Assembly: GCA_021648745.1 (NCBI GenBank)
Contig: JAKISE010000084.1
Coordinates: 1-14,845 of the forward strand
Reading direction: 5' to 3'
Length of the DNA: 14,845 bases
Source of the DNA: Cyclobacteriaceae bacterium
GTDB taxonomy: Bacteria; Bacteroidota; Bacteroidia; Cytophagales; Cyclobacteriaceae
Below are positions 7,865-14,845 of this stretch, in pieces. The translations under genes and the position numbers were made by a program. The notes under the pieces are model-generated. The model did no database searches, had not been told where the DNA came from, and was given only the letters and a program-made list of their open reading frames with translations. Position 1 is the stretch's first letter; every line of letters starts with the position of its first letter.

Positions 7865-9112
7865 ATGAACAGAAATGGAGAGGATAGAATTGAGCTAATG
7901 GCACCAGCCGGTGGGTTCGATTCTATGCAAGCAGCTTTAGATGCAGGGGCAGATTCAATATATTTTGGTGTAGAGCAGCTCAATATGAGGGCAAAGTCGA
8001 GCATTAACTTTACTCTTGAAGATTTGGAAGAAATTGCCCAGAGATGTGGAGAGAAAAATGTAAGAACATATCTCACACTAAACACCATCATCTACGATCA
8101 CGATTTAAGTATCATAAAAACATTGCTAAATCGCGCTAAAGAAGCAGGTATTACGGCTGTAATTGCATCCGACCAAGCGGTAATCCATTATGCTAAAACC
8201 ATCGGAGTTGAAGTGCATATTTCTACTCAACTTAATATTACCAATATTGAAACGGTTAAGTTTTATTCACTCTTTGCTGATACCATGGTGCTTTCTCGTG
8301 AACTGAGCTTAGGCCAAGTAAAAAAGATAGCCGATGCTATTAAAAAAGAACATGTAGTTGGTCCTGCAGGTAATCTTATAGAGCTCGAGATATTCGGACA
8401 TGGGGCCTTATGTATGGCAGTATCGGGTAAGTGCTATATGAGTTTACACACCCAAAACTCATCAGCAAATAGGGGAGCTTGTGTACAAAATTGTAGGCGT
8501 AAATATAAAGTTATTGATATTGAAGATGGCCACGAACTAGAAATTGACAATGAGTACATTATGTCTCCTAAAGATTTATGTACCCTTAATTTCTTAGATC
8601 AGGTGATTGATACTGGCGTTAAGGTACTAAAAATTGAAGGCCGTGCTCGCGCCCCAGAGTATGTAGCACGAGTGATTGGTACTTATAAAGAAGCTATTGA
8701 TGCCTATTATGAAGGTGAGTTTAACCAAGAGCGAGTAAAAACTTGGATGGGGCAACTAGAAACTGTGTATAACAGAGGATTTTGGAGCGGATATTATTTA
8801 GGTCAGGAAATGGGCGAATGGTCAGATAAGCCTGGTTCTTTAGCAACACAGAAAAAAGTGTATTTAGGTAAAGGAGTTCACTATTTCTCTAAAGCAAAAA
8901 TTGCACATTTTAAAATTGAATCTCAAACCGTAAAAGTGGGAGACGAAATATTAATTACAGGCCCAACTACTGGAGTAGTTGAATTTAAATTGCCCCCTTT
9001 CAGAATTGATGATAAAGAGGCTACAAAAGCTGAGCGAGGGGATGATATTACTTTCGAATTAGATCAAATTATTCGACCTTCGGATAAACTGTACAAAATG
9101 GTTGATGCGTAA
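7865..9112 (+). CDS. trhP: U32-family protein, TrhP/YegQ-like tRNA uridine hydroxylation enzyme
   Basis: This 415-residue U32 protein starts with the TIM-barrel-like motif ELMAPAGGFDSMQAALDAGAD (from residue 10). The full U32 signature is present at 175-193 (EIFGHGALC, then SGKCYMS). Cys183, Cys190, Cys206 and Cys210 are well placed to hold an iron-sulfur cluster. Family members once called peptidases include E. coli TrhP (YegQ), needed for prephenate-dependent 5-hydroxyuridine formation at tRNA position 34, and RlhA, which acts on 23S rRNA. The length (415 against about 450 for E. coli TrhP), the SIYFGVEQLNMRA region and the C-terminal small beta domain (about 330-412) favour the TrhP type, but the RNA target is inferred. 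It abuts a ferredoxin gene with no spacer, which supports Fe-S chemistry. Confidence 0.8.
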   Translation: MNRNGEDRIELMAPAGGFDSMQAALDAGADSIYFGVEQLNMRAKSSINFTLEDLEEIAQRCGEKNVRTYLTLNTIIYDHDLSIIKTLLNRAKEAGITAVIASDQAVIHYAKTIGVEVHISTQLNITNIETVKFYSLFADTMVLSRELSLGQVKKIADAIKKEHVVGPAGNLIELEIFGHGALCMAVSGKCYMSLHTQNSSANRGACVQNCRRKYKVIDIEDGHELEIDNEYIMSPKDLCTLNFLDQVIDTGVKVLKIEGRARAPEYVARVIGTYKEAIDAYYEGEFNQERVKTWMGQLETVYNRGFWSGYYLGQEMGEWSDKPGSLATQKKVYLGKGVHYFSKAKIAHFKIESQTVKVGDEILITGPTTGVVEFKLPPFRIDDKEATKAERGDDITFELDQIIRPSDKLYKMVDA

Positions 9113-9340
9113 ATGGTTATAATTACCCAACAAAGAGATAAGTGCATCGGTTGTAATTACTGTGTAGAATTGGCCTACGACCGATGGCGAATGAGCAAAA
9201 AAGACGGGAAAGCTACTTTAATTGGTGGAGTAAACCGTAAAGGGTTTTATACGGTTAAAGTGCGAGAAGATGAGCTAGAAGAAAATATAAAAGCAGCAGA
9301 GGCTTGCCCTGTAAAAATTATTCACGTTAAGCATATCTGA
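9113..9340 (+). CDS. Single-cluster [4Fe-4S] ferredoxin-like protein
   Basis: This 75-residue cytosolic protein has the cluster-binding pattern C-x2-C-x2-C at Cys11, Cys14 and Cys17 (KCIGCNYC) and a distant Cys65 followed by Pro (ACPVKII). That is the layout of monocluster [4Fe-4S] ferredoxins. Its ATG directly follows the TAA of the U32 gene, so the two are probably translationally coupled, and it may pass electrons or cluster atoms to that enzyme. A Trp-Arg pair (DRWRMSKKDGKA) sits where many such ferredoxins carry a variable loop. With only four cysteines it cannot hold two clusters. The specific partner is inferred from position only. Confidence 0.85.
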   Translation: MVIITQQRDKCIGCNYCVELAYDRWRMSKKDGKATLIGGVNRKGFYTVKVREDELEENIKAAEACPVKIIHVKHI

Positions 9341-9390
9341 TTAATTATTTTACCGCTATTTTAGTTCGTCTTGTCTATTTTTATAACCTC

Positions 9391-9410
9391 ATTCCTGCGA
9401 AAGCAGGAAT
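9391..9410. repeat. Perfect 8-bp hairpin with GAAA tetraloop (REP-like)
   Basis: ATTCCTGC (9391-9398) and GCAGGAAT (9403-9410) form a perfect stem closed by a GAAA tetraloop. It lies 50 bases after the ferredoxin stop and 24 bases before the next gene. No T-run follows, so it is not a classical intrinsic terminator. Near-identical sequences are familiar as dispersed extragenic palindromes in many bacterial genomes. It may stabilise the 3' end of the ferredoxin transcript. Confidence 0.6.
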
Positions 9411-9434
9411 CTGCTCATTAATTATCAGGTTTCT

Positions 9435-12320
9435 ATGAATAAATTAGTTTATGCTTCTATTTTTTTTACGATAATCTACTCAGGGCTCAACGCACAAACA
9501 ACCCTGCCGAACTTGCCCCCTTCTATAAAATGGCAACAAATAAACACTCCTCATTTTAAAATTATTTATCCCCAGGGTTTTGAAACCCAAGGCCAGCGAA
9601 TGGCCAATACAATGGAGCACTTGTATAAGCCCGTTTCTAGTTCATTAAATGCCAGCCCCAGAAAAGTGCCTATCATTTTACAAAATCAACACGCAATTTC
9701 TAACGGGTTTGTAACCTTGGGGCCTCGTAGGTCAGAGTTTTTTACCATGGCTCCGCAAAATTATAATTTTGCGGGCACCAACGATTGGCTTGATATGCTT
9801 GCCATACACGAATTCAGACACGTTGTGCAGTATGATAGAAGCCGTACAGGGTTTACCAAATTTGTAGGTTATTTACTAGGTGAGTTCTCAAGAAATGCAA
9901 CGGCAAGTGGTTCAGTGCCTTCTTGGTTTTGGGAAGGGGATGCCGTAGGAACAGAAACTGCTCTTACGAATAGTGGACGAGGGCGGTTTCCCAATTTTTC
10001 CAAAGAATTTAGAGCTAATTTATTAGAAAAGGGAAGTTTTAATTATAGTAAGCAATATTTAAGATCATTTAAAGACTTTATCCCCAACCATTATGTGCTT
10101 GGCTATCATTTTTCTACTTATATAAAAAACAATTATGGGGCAAAGGCCATGGAAGACATTGTAGAACAAACATGGAATGTGCCCTTTATCCCGTTTGAGT
10201 ATTCTTTTGCTATGAAAAAAGCTACTGGAAAAATGATGCCAGTGCTCTACAATCAGATGATGGATGAATTAAAAGGAAACTGGCAATCTCAGATTGAAGC
10301 AGAATCACTAACCGATTATCAAACATTAACCTCTCGTGAAACTCCTCGGTTTACCAATTATACTTACCCGCAACCCATAGATGGTGGCGGTGTACTAGTT
10401 TTAAAGTCAGGCTTAGATGACATTCCTCAATTTGTAAGTGTTAACCCTGATACTAAAGAAGAGCAAAAAGAATTTATTTTAGGCCCACATAATAACCCGG
10501 GGTTTGTTTCAGTGTCTGGCAATACAGTTGTGTGGACCGAGTATCGTTACGATCCACGTTGGTTAACACGCTCTTATTCAGTTGTTAATTCGTATAATTT
10601 AGCCACAAAATCGTTTCGGCAACTAACTTCTAAATCCAGATATTCTGCGGCAGCTCTTTCACCCGACCGTACCAAAATTGTAGTGGTGGAAACAACGGAA
10701 GATTACGCGAATAGATTGGTGATACTTAATGCCAATTCTGGAGAAGTAATAAAGAAAATTGAGAATGATGACAACGGATTTTATTCTATGCCTCGTTGGG
10801 ATGATACTGGCAATTCTATTGTGGTGCTAAACCAGTTTAACCAGAAAAAAGGAGTACTACTTATTGATTATAAGTCAGAAAGCAAAAAGGTCCTCCTTGA
10901 TTATAGTTATGAGCATATTGGATTTCCAATAATTTTCAAAAATTACTTAATCTACAACTCGGCCTTTAGCGGAATTGATAATATTTATGCGCTAGACATT
11001 ACAGCTTCTAAGAAGTACAGAATTACTTCGGCCAAATATGGTGCTTCCAACCCTGCTATTAGTTTAGATAGTAAAACTATTGTCTATAATAATTATACAG
11101 TAGACGGTGATGATATTGTAAGCACTCCATTTGAGCCATCTACTTGGGTGCCTATTGAAGAAGTTAAAAACGGAGATATTAAGCTCTATGATCCTTTGAT
11201 AGAAATGGAAAATAATGTTGATGTGCTGCTTAACGTGCCTGACACAGCATATGAAACGAAAAGGTACCGAAAGAAACCATTTAATGTACATAGTTGGGGG
11301 CCATTATTTACAGGCAGTTTAACGGAGGTTGAAGTCGGTGTGTATTCAAAAAATGTATTAAGTACCACAGATATTTTTGTGGGAGCAGAGTTTGATAATA
11401 TAGGAAACGTTAAAGGTGTGGCTCGAGTAAGTTATCAAGGTTGGTATCCAATTATTGATGTTATAACAACCTATGGAAACCGAGTGCAAAATTCTTCTTA
11501 CACAGATTCGCTTGATATTATAAGGCCAGATAAGGTAACCTGGACGGAAACCACCATAAAAACAGGCCCTCGAATACCTTTTCTGTTAACCAGGTCAAAA
11601 TTTCAATCTAAGATTGAAATTTATAATTACATAGGTGTTACTGCGGTAACAAACTTTACCAGCCAAGCATTTGGCGATAATAGATATAGGTTTAATCAAA
11701 TTGGAAATGGGAGTTTGATTCAGAATGAGTTTGTTATTTCTTGGTTTAATCTATTAAACCAAAGTAAGCGTGACATCAATAGCAGGTTTGGTCAAACCTT
11801 AACTTTCGAAAATTTCTCAACTCCTTATGGAGGTGATTTATCCGGAGGATTAACTATCCTAAAATCACAGCTATACTTTCCAGGTTTATTTCAGCATCAT
11901 TCGTTAAACTTTTTTGCAGGTTGGCAGAGCCAAAAAGTTACTTTAGATCAAGGAGAATACTGGTTTAATAACCGAATGCCTTATCCTCGAGGGCATAATC
12001 CTGAAATATTTAACAATTTTTATACACTTAGGTCAAATTATGAATTGCCCCTTATACACCCAGATTTGAGGATTGGGCCATTTTTGTATATTCAGCGAAT
12101 AAAAGCCACTATTTTTTACGATTATGGCTATGGCAAGGTAGATATTCCAGATGAGTCTATTTCCTTTACAAAAACCTTTCAATCTACAGGAGCAGAGCTC
12201 AAATTTAATTTTAATGTAATGCGTGCCCTTCCTTTGCTAGAACTTGGAGTTCGAGCTGTGTATTTGCCAGATACGCAAGAAACCAAATTTGAATTCTTAA
12301 TTGGAAGTATTGGGTTCTAA
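9435..12320 (+). CDS. Secreted/outer-membrane protein: HExxH metallopeptidase-like domain, TolB-like propeller and C-terminal beta-barrel
   Basis: This 961-residue protein has a signal peptide (hydrophobic 4-16, likely cleavage near LNA-QTT at about 20). Domain 1 (about 30-290) is peptidase-MA-like: HEFRHVVQ (125-132) gives a gluzincin HExxH motif with Glu126 as the candidate base, and WFWEGDA (164-170) places Glu167 as the third zinc ligand. Domain 2 (about 300-600) has repeated TolB/WD40-like blades (for example AAALSPDRTKIVVV and MPRWDDTGNSIVVL). Domain 3 (about 620-961) is rich in alternating aromatic strands and ends in FLIGSIGF. The terminal Phe and the TGAELKFNFNV-type strand resemble Omp85/D15-family barrels. 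It is therefore probably an outer-membrane-anchored protease or processing factor. No RBS or -7 promoter is obvious. The substrate is unknown. Confidence 0.72.
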   Translation: MNKLVYASIFFTIIYSGLNAQTTLPNLPPSIKWQQINTPHFKIIYPQGFETQGQRMANTMEHLYKPVSSSLNASPRKVPIILQNQHAISNGFVTLGPRRSEFFTMAPQNYNFAGTNDWLDMLAIHEFRHVVQYDRSRTGFTKFVGYLLGEFSRNATASGSVPSWFWEGDAVGTETALTNSGRGRFPNFSKEFRANLLEKGSFNYSKQYLRSFKDFIPNHYVLGYHFSTYIKNNYGAKAMEDIVEQTWNVPFIPFEYSFAMKKATGKMMPVLYNQMMDELKGNWQSQIEAESLTDYQTLTSRETPRFTNYTYPQPIDGGGVLVLKSGLDDIPQFVSVNPDTKEEQKEFILGPHNNPGFVSVSGNTVVWTEYRYDPRWLTRSYSVVNSYNLATKSFRQLTSKSRYSAAALSPDRTKIVVVETTEDYANRLVILNANSGEVIKKIENDDNGFYSMPRWDDTGNSIVVLNQFNQKKGVLLIDYKSESKKVLLDYSYEHIGFPIIFKNYLIYNSAFSGIDNIYALDITASKKYRITSAKYGASNPAISLDSKTIVYNNYTVDGDDIVSTPFEPSTWVPIEEVKNGDIKLYDPLIEMENNVDVLLNVPDTAYETKRYRKKPFNVHSWGPLFTGSLTEVEVGVYSKNVLSTTDIFVGAEFDNIGNVKGVARVSYQGWYPIIDVITTYGNRVQNSSYTDSLDIIRPDKVTWTETTIKTGPRIPFLLTRSKFQSKIEIYNYIGVTAVTNFTSQAFGDNRYRFNQIGNGSLIQNEFVISWFNLLNQSKRDINSRFGQTLTFENFSTPYGGDLSGGLTILKSQLYFPGLFQHHSLNFFAGWQSQKVTLDQGEYWFNNRMPYPRGHNPEIFNNFYTLRSNYELPLIHPDLRIGPFLYIQRIKATIFYDYGYGKVDIPDESISFTKTFQSTGAELKFNFNVMRALPLLELGVRAVYLPDTQETKFEFLIGSIGF

Positions 12321-12392
12321 TCTGTTTGGGTTTTATCTGCGATAATCTACGAAATTTGCGGGATGAATTATAAACTAAATTATTCAACATTG

Positions 12393-12423
12393 TTTGTAAG
12401 TAATATTCATCCTAGTAGCTTTG
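12393..12423 (+). promoter_or_regulatory. Putative promoter P1 for the E2 gene
   Basis: TTTG (12393-12396) is followed after 19 bases by TAGCTTTG (12416-12423), an exact TAnnTTTG. This is the spacing expected for Bacteroidota -33/-7 promoters. The start site would fall near 12428, giving a leader of about 47 bases. Confidence 0.55.
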
Positions 12424-12449
12424 CAAGCTTAGGGTATTTTTTAGTTTTG
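12420..12449 (+). promoter_or_regulatory. Putative promoter P2 for the E2 gene, overlapping P1
   Basis: TTTG (12420-12423) is also the end of the P1 -7 element. After 18 bases it is followed by a second exact -7 match, TAGTTTTG (12442-12449). The start site would fall near 12454, leaving about 21 bases of leader before the ATG at 12475. Confidence 0.5.
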
Positions 12450-12474
12450 ATACCCAATTTATAACAATCGAATT

Positions 12475-14091
12475 ATGGCAGAAGTAATTAGAATGCCCAA
12501 AATGAGTGATACCATGGAGGAAGGCGTAATAGCCTCATGGTTGAAAAAAGTGGGTGATCAAGTGTCTTCAGGAGACATTTTAGCAGAAGTAGAGACTGAT
12601 AAAGCAACTATGGAGCTAGAATCGTATGAAGACGGTACACTTTTATATATAGGCATTAAAGAAAAAGAAGCTGCTCCAGTAGATGGCATCATAGCTATTG
12701 TTGGTGAAAAAGGAGAAGATTACAGTGCCTTACTTACTGAAACCCCTGTACCTGCTGCCAAAGAGGAGGCAGCCGAAGAATCTGCTTCTACTCCAACTGA
12801 ATCGATAGATACCTCAGCTATTAATGCCGCTGTTATTCGTATGCCCAAAATGAGTGATACGATGGAAGAAGGTGTAATTGCTTCCTGGCTAAAAAAAGTA
12901 GGTGACCAAATTGCCTCTGGAGATATTTTGGCAGAAGTAGAAACTGATAAGGCCACTATGGAGCTTGAATCGTATGACGATGGAGAACTACTATACATCG
13001 GTCATAAGGCAGGAGAATCCGTTCCTGTAGATGGTGTACTTGCTATTATAGGAGAAAAAGGAGCTGATTATGAAACCTTATTGAAAGCAGAAACTTCTAC
13101 ACCGGCAGCCATCAGAGCCGATCCTGTAGACTCTGAGGCTAATAAAGTTGAGCAAGTGCCTGTTGTTCAAGCATCTACTGCCACAACACAAGCCATTACG
13201 CCTTCTTCAAATGGTAGAGTTAAAGCCTCGCCTTTAGCTAAAAAATTAGCGAAAGATTTAGGTTATGATATTGCTCAAATCCCAGGTTCTGGCGATCAAG
13301 GAAGAATAATCAAAAAAGACGTTGAATCTTTCACGCCTTCTTCTCAACCTACACCAGCTGCTTCAAAGGAAGCTAACACTCCAATAGCTCTACCCCAAGT
13401 AGTAGGCGAGGAAAGTTATGAGGAAGTTCCTGTTTCTCAAATGCGCAAAATCATTGGTAAGCGTTTGGCTGAGAGCAAATTTAATGCACCTCATTTCTAT
13501 GTTACCATGGAAATTAATATGGATAAAGCCATAGAAGCTCGAAAAAGCCTCAATGAAATTTCTCCAGTTAAAATATCATTCAACGACTTAGTGGTGAAAG
13601 CTACGGCTGCTGCTTTACGTCAACATCCAAAGGTAAATGTATCTTGGTTAGGCGATAGAATTAGAATGAACCACCATATCCATATTGGAATTGCTGTTGC
13701 TGTTGATGAGGGTTTATTGGTTCCTGTTATACGATTTGCAGACAATAAGTCATTATCGCACATTTCTGCCGAAGTTAAAGATTTAGCTAAAAAAGCTGTT
13801 AATAAGCAATTACAACCTCAAGATTGGGAAGGCAATACGTTTACCATTTCCAATTTAGGCATGTTTGGTGTAGAAGAGTTTACGGCTATTATTAATCCAC
13901 CAGATGCTTGTATTTTGGCAGTTGGTGGCATTAAACAAACCGCTATTGTTAAAGATGGGCAGCTTGTACCAGGTAATGTTATGAAAGTAACGTTGAGCTC
14001 TGATCATAGAGTAGTTGATGGAGCTTTAGGTGCAGCCTTTTTGCAAACACTAAAAGGCTTGTTAGAAGACCCCGTTAGAATATTGATATAA
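12475..14091 (+). CDS. pdhC: Pyruvate dehydrogenase complex E2, dihydrolipoamide acetyltransferase
   Basis: This 538-residue E2 core enzyme (also called aceF) transfers acetyl groups from lipoyl-lysine to CoA. It contains two lipoyl domains (about 1-80 and 120-197), with lipoylation sites Lys43 and Lys159 in identical ETDKATMELES contexts. Ala/Pro/Ser/Glu-rich linkers separate them from an E1/E3-binding domain (about 248-287, SPLAKKLAKDLGYDI then GSGDQGRI) and the acetyltransferase core (about 315-538). Near the end, SSDHRVVDGA supplies the catalytic His511 and Asp515. The MRKIIGKRLAESK helix and the ending LLEDPVRILI are typical of pyruvate-specific E2. E1 and E3 genes are not in the window. 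The ATG at 12475 gives the canonical N-terminus, and two candidate promoters precede it. Confidence 0.95.
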   Translation: MAEVIRMPKMSDTMEEGVIASWLKKVGDQVSSGDILAEVETDKATMELESYEDGTLLYIGIKEKEAAPVDGIIAIVGEKGEDYSALLTETPVPAAKEEAAEESASTPTESIDTSAINAAVIRMPKMSDTMEEGVIASWLKKVGDQIASGDILAEVETDKATMELESYDDGELLYIGHKAGESVPVDGVLAIIGEKGADYETLLKAETSTPAAIRADPVDSEANKVEQVPVVQASTATTQAITPSSNGRVKASPLAKKLAKDLGYDIAQIPGSGDQGRIIKKDVESFTPSSQPTPAASKEANTPIALPQVVGEESYEEVPVSQMRKIIGKRLAESKFNAPHFYVTMEINMDKAIEARKSLNEISPVKISFNDLVVKATAAALRQHPKVNVSWLGDRIRMNHHIHIGIAVAVDEGLLVPVIRFADNKSLSHISAEVKDLAKKAVNKQLQPQDWEGNTFTISNLGMFGVEEFTAIINPPDACILAVGGIKQTAIVKDGQLVPGNVMKVTLSSDHRVVDGALGAAFLQTLKGLLEDPVRILI

Positions 14092-14160
14092 TGTTCAATG
14101 ACTAATGTACAATGTTCAATTTATGTAATTACTAATTGAACATTGAGAATTGAACATTAT
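14088..14160. repeat. Nested inverted repeats built on the word ATGTTCAAT
   Basis: The word ATGTTCAAT occurs at the E2 stop codon and again at 14112-14120, and each copy has an inverted partner. ATAATGTTCAAT (14088-14099) pairs with ATTGAACATTAT (14149-14160), enclosing CAATGTTCAATT (14110-14121), which pairs with AATTGAACATTG (14134-14145) around a 12-base loop. The outer arm includes the E2 stop codon TAA (14089-14091). The whole could fold into a long hairpin. There is no following T-run. It may act as a bidirectional transcript end or be a dispersed intergenic repeat. Confidence 0.6.
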
Positions 14161-14225
14161 TAATTGTAATCCTGCCATCTTGACAACGGTACATTTTTTG
14201 TAATCCAAGCATAAAATAAAAGCAT

Positions 14226-14771
14226 ATGGGTAAAATAAAAATAAGATCAACAACTGTACTTGCTGTTGTTCATAATGGCGAAGTTGTAGTAGGTGCCGAT
14301 GGCCAAGCAACCATGGGTAGTTATGTAGCAAAAAGCAATGTTAAAAAAATTCGCAGCTTACGCGAGGGTAAAATTGTAACAGGTTTTGCTGGCTCCACTG
14401 CGGATGCTTTTACGCTGCTCGAACGCTTCGAAGAAAAACTCAATTCTTATTCAGGCAATATGAAGCGGTCGGCCATTGAGCTTGCCAAAGACTGGCGTAT
14501 GGATAGGTATTTGCGTAAGCTAGAAGCAATGCTTGTAGTAGCCAATGAAGAAGAAGTACTAGTACTTTCAGGAACAGGAGATGTGCTAGAGCCTGATAAT
14601 CAAATTGCTGCTATTGGTTCAGGTGCAATGTATGCGCAATCAGCTGCTTATGCACTAAAAAAGCATGCTCCTACTATGAGTGCCGAAGATATTGTAAGAG
14701 AGAGCCTCACCATTGCAGCTGATATTTGTATTTACACCAATCATAATTTGGTGATTGAAAAAGTTAAATAA
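14226..14771 (+). CDS. hslV: ATP-dependent protease peptidase subunit HslV (ClpQ)
   Basis: This 181-residue proteasome-like N-terminal-nucleophile peptidase works as a double hexamer capped by the HslU ATPase. The body matches HslV: TTVLAVVHNGEVVVGADGQATMG (from residue 9), GFAGSTADAFTLLERFEEKL, LRKLEAMLVVA and AAIGSGAMYAQSAAYAL. The catalytic threonine of the family aligns with Thr9, so an eight-residue leader (MGKIKIRS) must be removed to expose the nucleophile. No in-frame start lies closer to Thr9. hslU does not follow; the next gene is ArsC-like, overlapping by one base. The leader region 14092-14225 holds the inverted repeats and a TTGACA (14180-14185) of uncertain meaning. Confidence 0.92.
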   Translation: MGKIKIRSTTVLAVVHNGEVVVGADGQATMGSYVAKSNVKKIRSLREGKIVTGFAGSTADAFTLLERFEEKLNSYSGNMKRSAIELAKDWRMDRYLRKLEAMLVVANEEEVLVLSGTGDVLEPDNQIAAIGSGAMYAQSAAYALKKHAPTMSAEDIVRESLTIAADICIYTNHNLVIEKVK

Positions 14772-14845
14772 TGCTTAAAATTTATCATAATCCAAGATGC
14801 TCTAAGAGCAGGCAGACATTGCAGCTTATTAAAGATTCCGATACA
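14771..14845 (+). CDS. ArsC/Spx-family thioredoxin-fold protein (arsenate reductase-like), partial
   Basis: Only the first 25 codons are present; the gene runs off the right edge. The start ATG (14771-14773) shares its A with the final base of the hslV TAA, implying translational coupling. The N-terminus MLKIYHNPRCSKSRQTLQLI matches the first beta strand and active-site turn of ArsC/YffB/Spx-type proteins. Cys10 sits in the PRCSKSR turn, as in glutaredoxin-dependent arsenate reductases of the YfgD kind. Whether it reduces arsenate or has a regulatory role cannot be judged from this fragment. Confidence 0.8.
   Translation, partial: MLKIYHNPRCSKSRQTLQLIKDSDT

Noticed and set aside
7865..9112. 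Collagenase/protease function for the U32 gene.
   Set aside because: The family name is historical; the cysteine pattern and ferredoxin partner fit RNA hydroxylation better.
9391..9410. Intrinsic terminator after the ferredoxin gene.
   Set aside because: The stem is good but no T-run follows on either side.
12363..12464. A 33-codon reading frame (MNYKLNYSTLF...) in the gap before the E2 gene, with TTTG-CGGG before its ATG.
   Set aside because: The upstream motif lacks a properly spaced TA, the peptide resembles nothing, and the frame runs through both candidate E2 promoters.
12720..12998. Antisense open frame within the E2 gene (others at 1117-1383 and 3676-3951).
   Set aside because: These are by-products of codon bias in strong sense genes, with no recognisable protein features.
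14180..14206. TTGACA followed by TAATCC as a sigma70-like promoter for hslV.
   Set aside because: The spacing is about 15 bases, the -10 match is poor, and Bacteroidota mainly use a different consensus.
1..14845. CRISPR arrays, tRNA or rRNA genes, transposases and prophage genes.
   Set aside because: I saw no regularly spaced repeats, no cloverleaf-like segments and no mobile-element proteins in the window.

Overview
The window comes from an AT-rich member of the Bacteroidota, most likely Cytophagales-like. The evidence is the gene content and the protein style. Several upstream regions also carry the Bacteroidota -7 promoter motif TAnnTTTG with no obvious Shine-Dalgarno site. Every gene lies on the + strand and the gaps are short (the longest is about 206 bases). 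I see no rRNA, tRNA, CRISPR array, prophage or transposase.

Region 1 (1-202) is a non-coding, hairpin-rich leader. Region 2 (203-3942) is a sulfate-activation cluster, cysQ-cysC-cysD-cysN: CysD/CysN make APS, CysC phosphorylates it to PAPS, and CysQ removes the by-product PAP. No PAPS reductase or sulfite reductase is present, so the PAPS could serve assimilation or sulfotransferases. A 206-base spacer with imperfect terminal inverted repeats separates cysD from cysN.

Region 3 (3999-7832) holds two tandem paralogous membrane histidine kinases. Both have a six-helix membrane sensor that I cannot assign to a named family, a coiled coil, a non-standard H-box (HNLR[A/G]P), an HATPase domain and an extra C-terminal alpha/beta domain resembling STAS/SpoIIAA. 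No response regulator lies nearby. This is the best candidate in the window for an undescribed system.

Region 4 (7865-9340) is a U32-family (TrhP/YegQ-like) tRNA-hydroxylation protein abutting a single-cluster ferredoxin. Region 5 (9435-12320) encodes a large secreted/outer-membrane protein that appears to join an HExxH metallopeptidase domain, a TolB-like propeller and an outer-membrane beta-barrel. Region 6 (12475-14091) is a pyruvate dehydrogenase E2 with two near-identical lipoyl domains, preceded by what look like tandem promoters. Region 7 (14226-14845) is hslV, overlapping by one base with the start of an ArsC/Spx-type thioredoxin-fold gene cut by the window edge.

Two genes, cysQ and the U32 gene, have TAnnTTTG exactly four bases before the ATG, which predicts leaderless mRNAs. 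Three intergenic regions carry distinct inverted-repeat elements.
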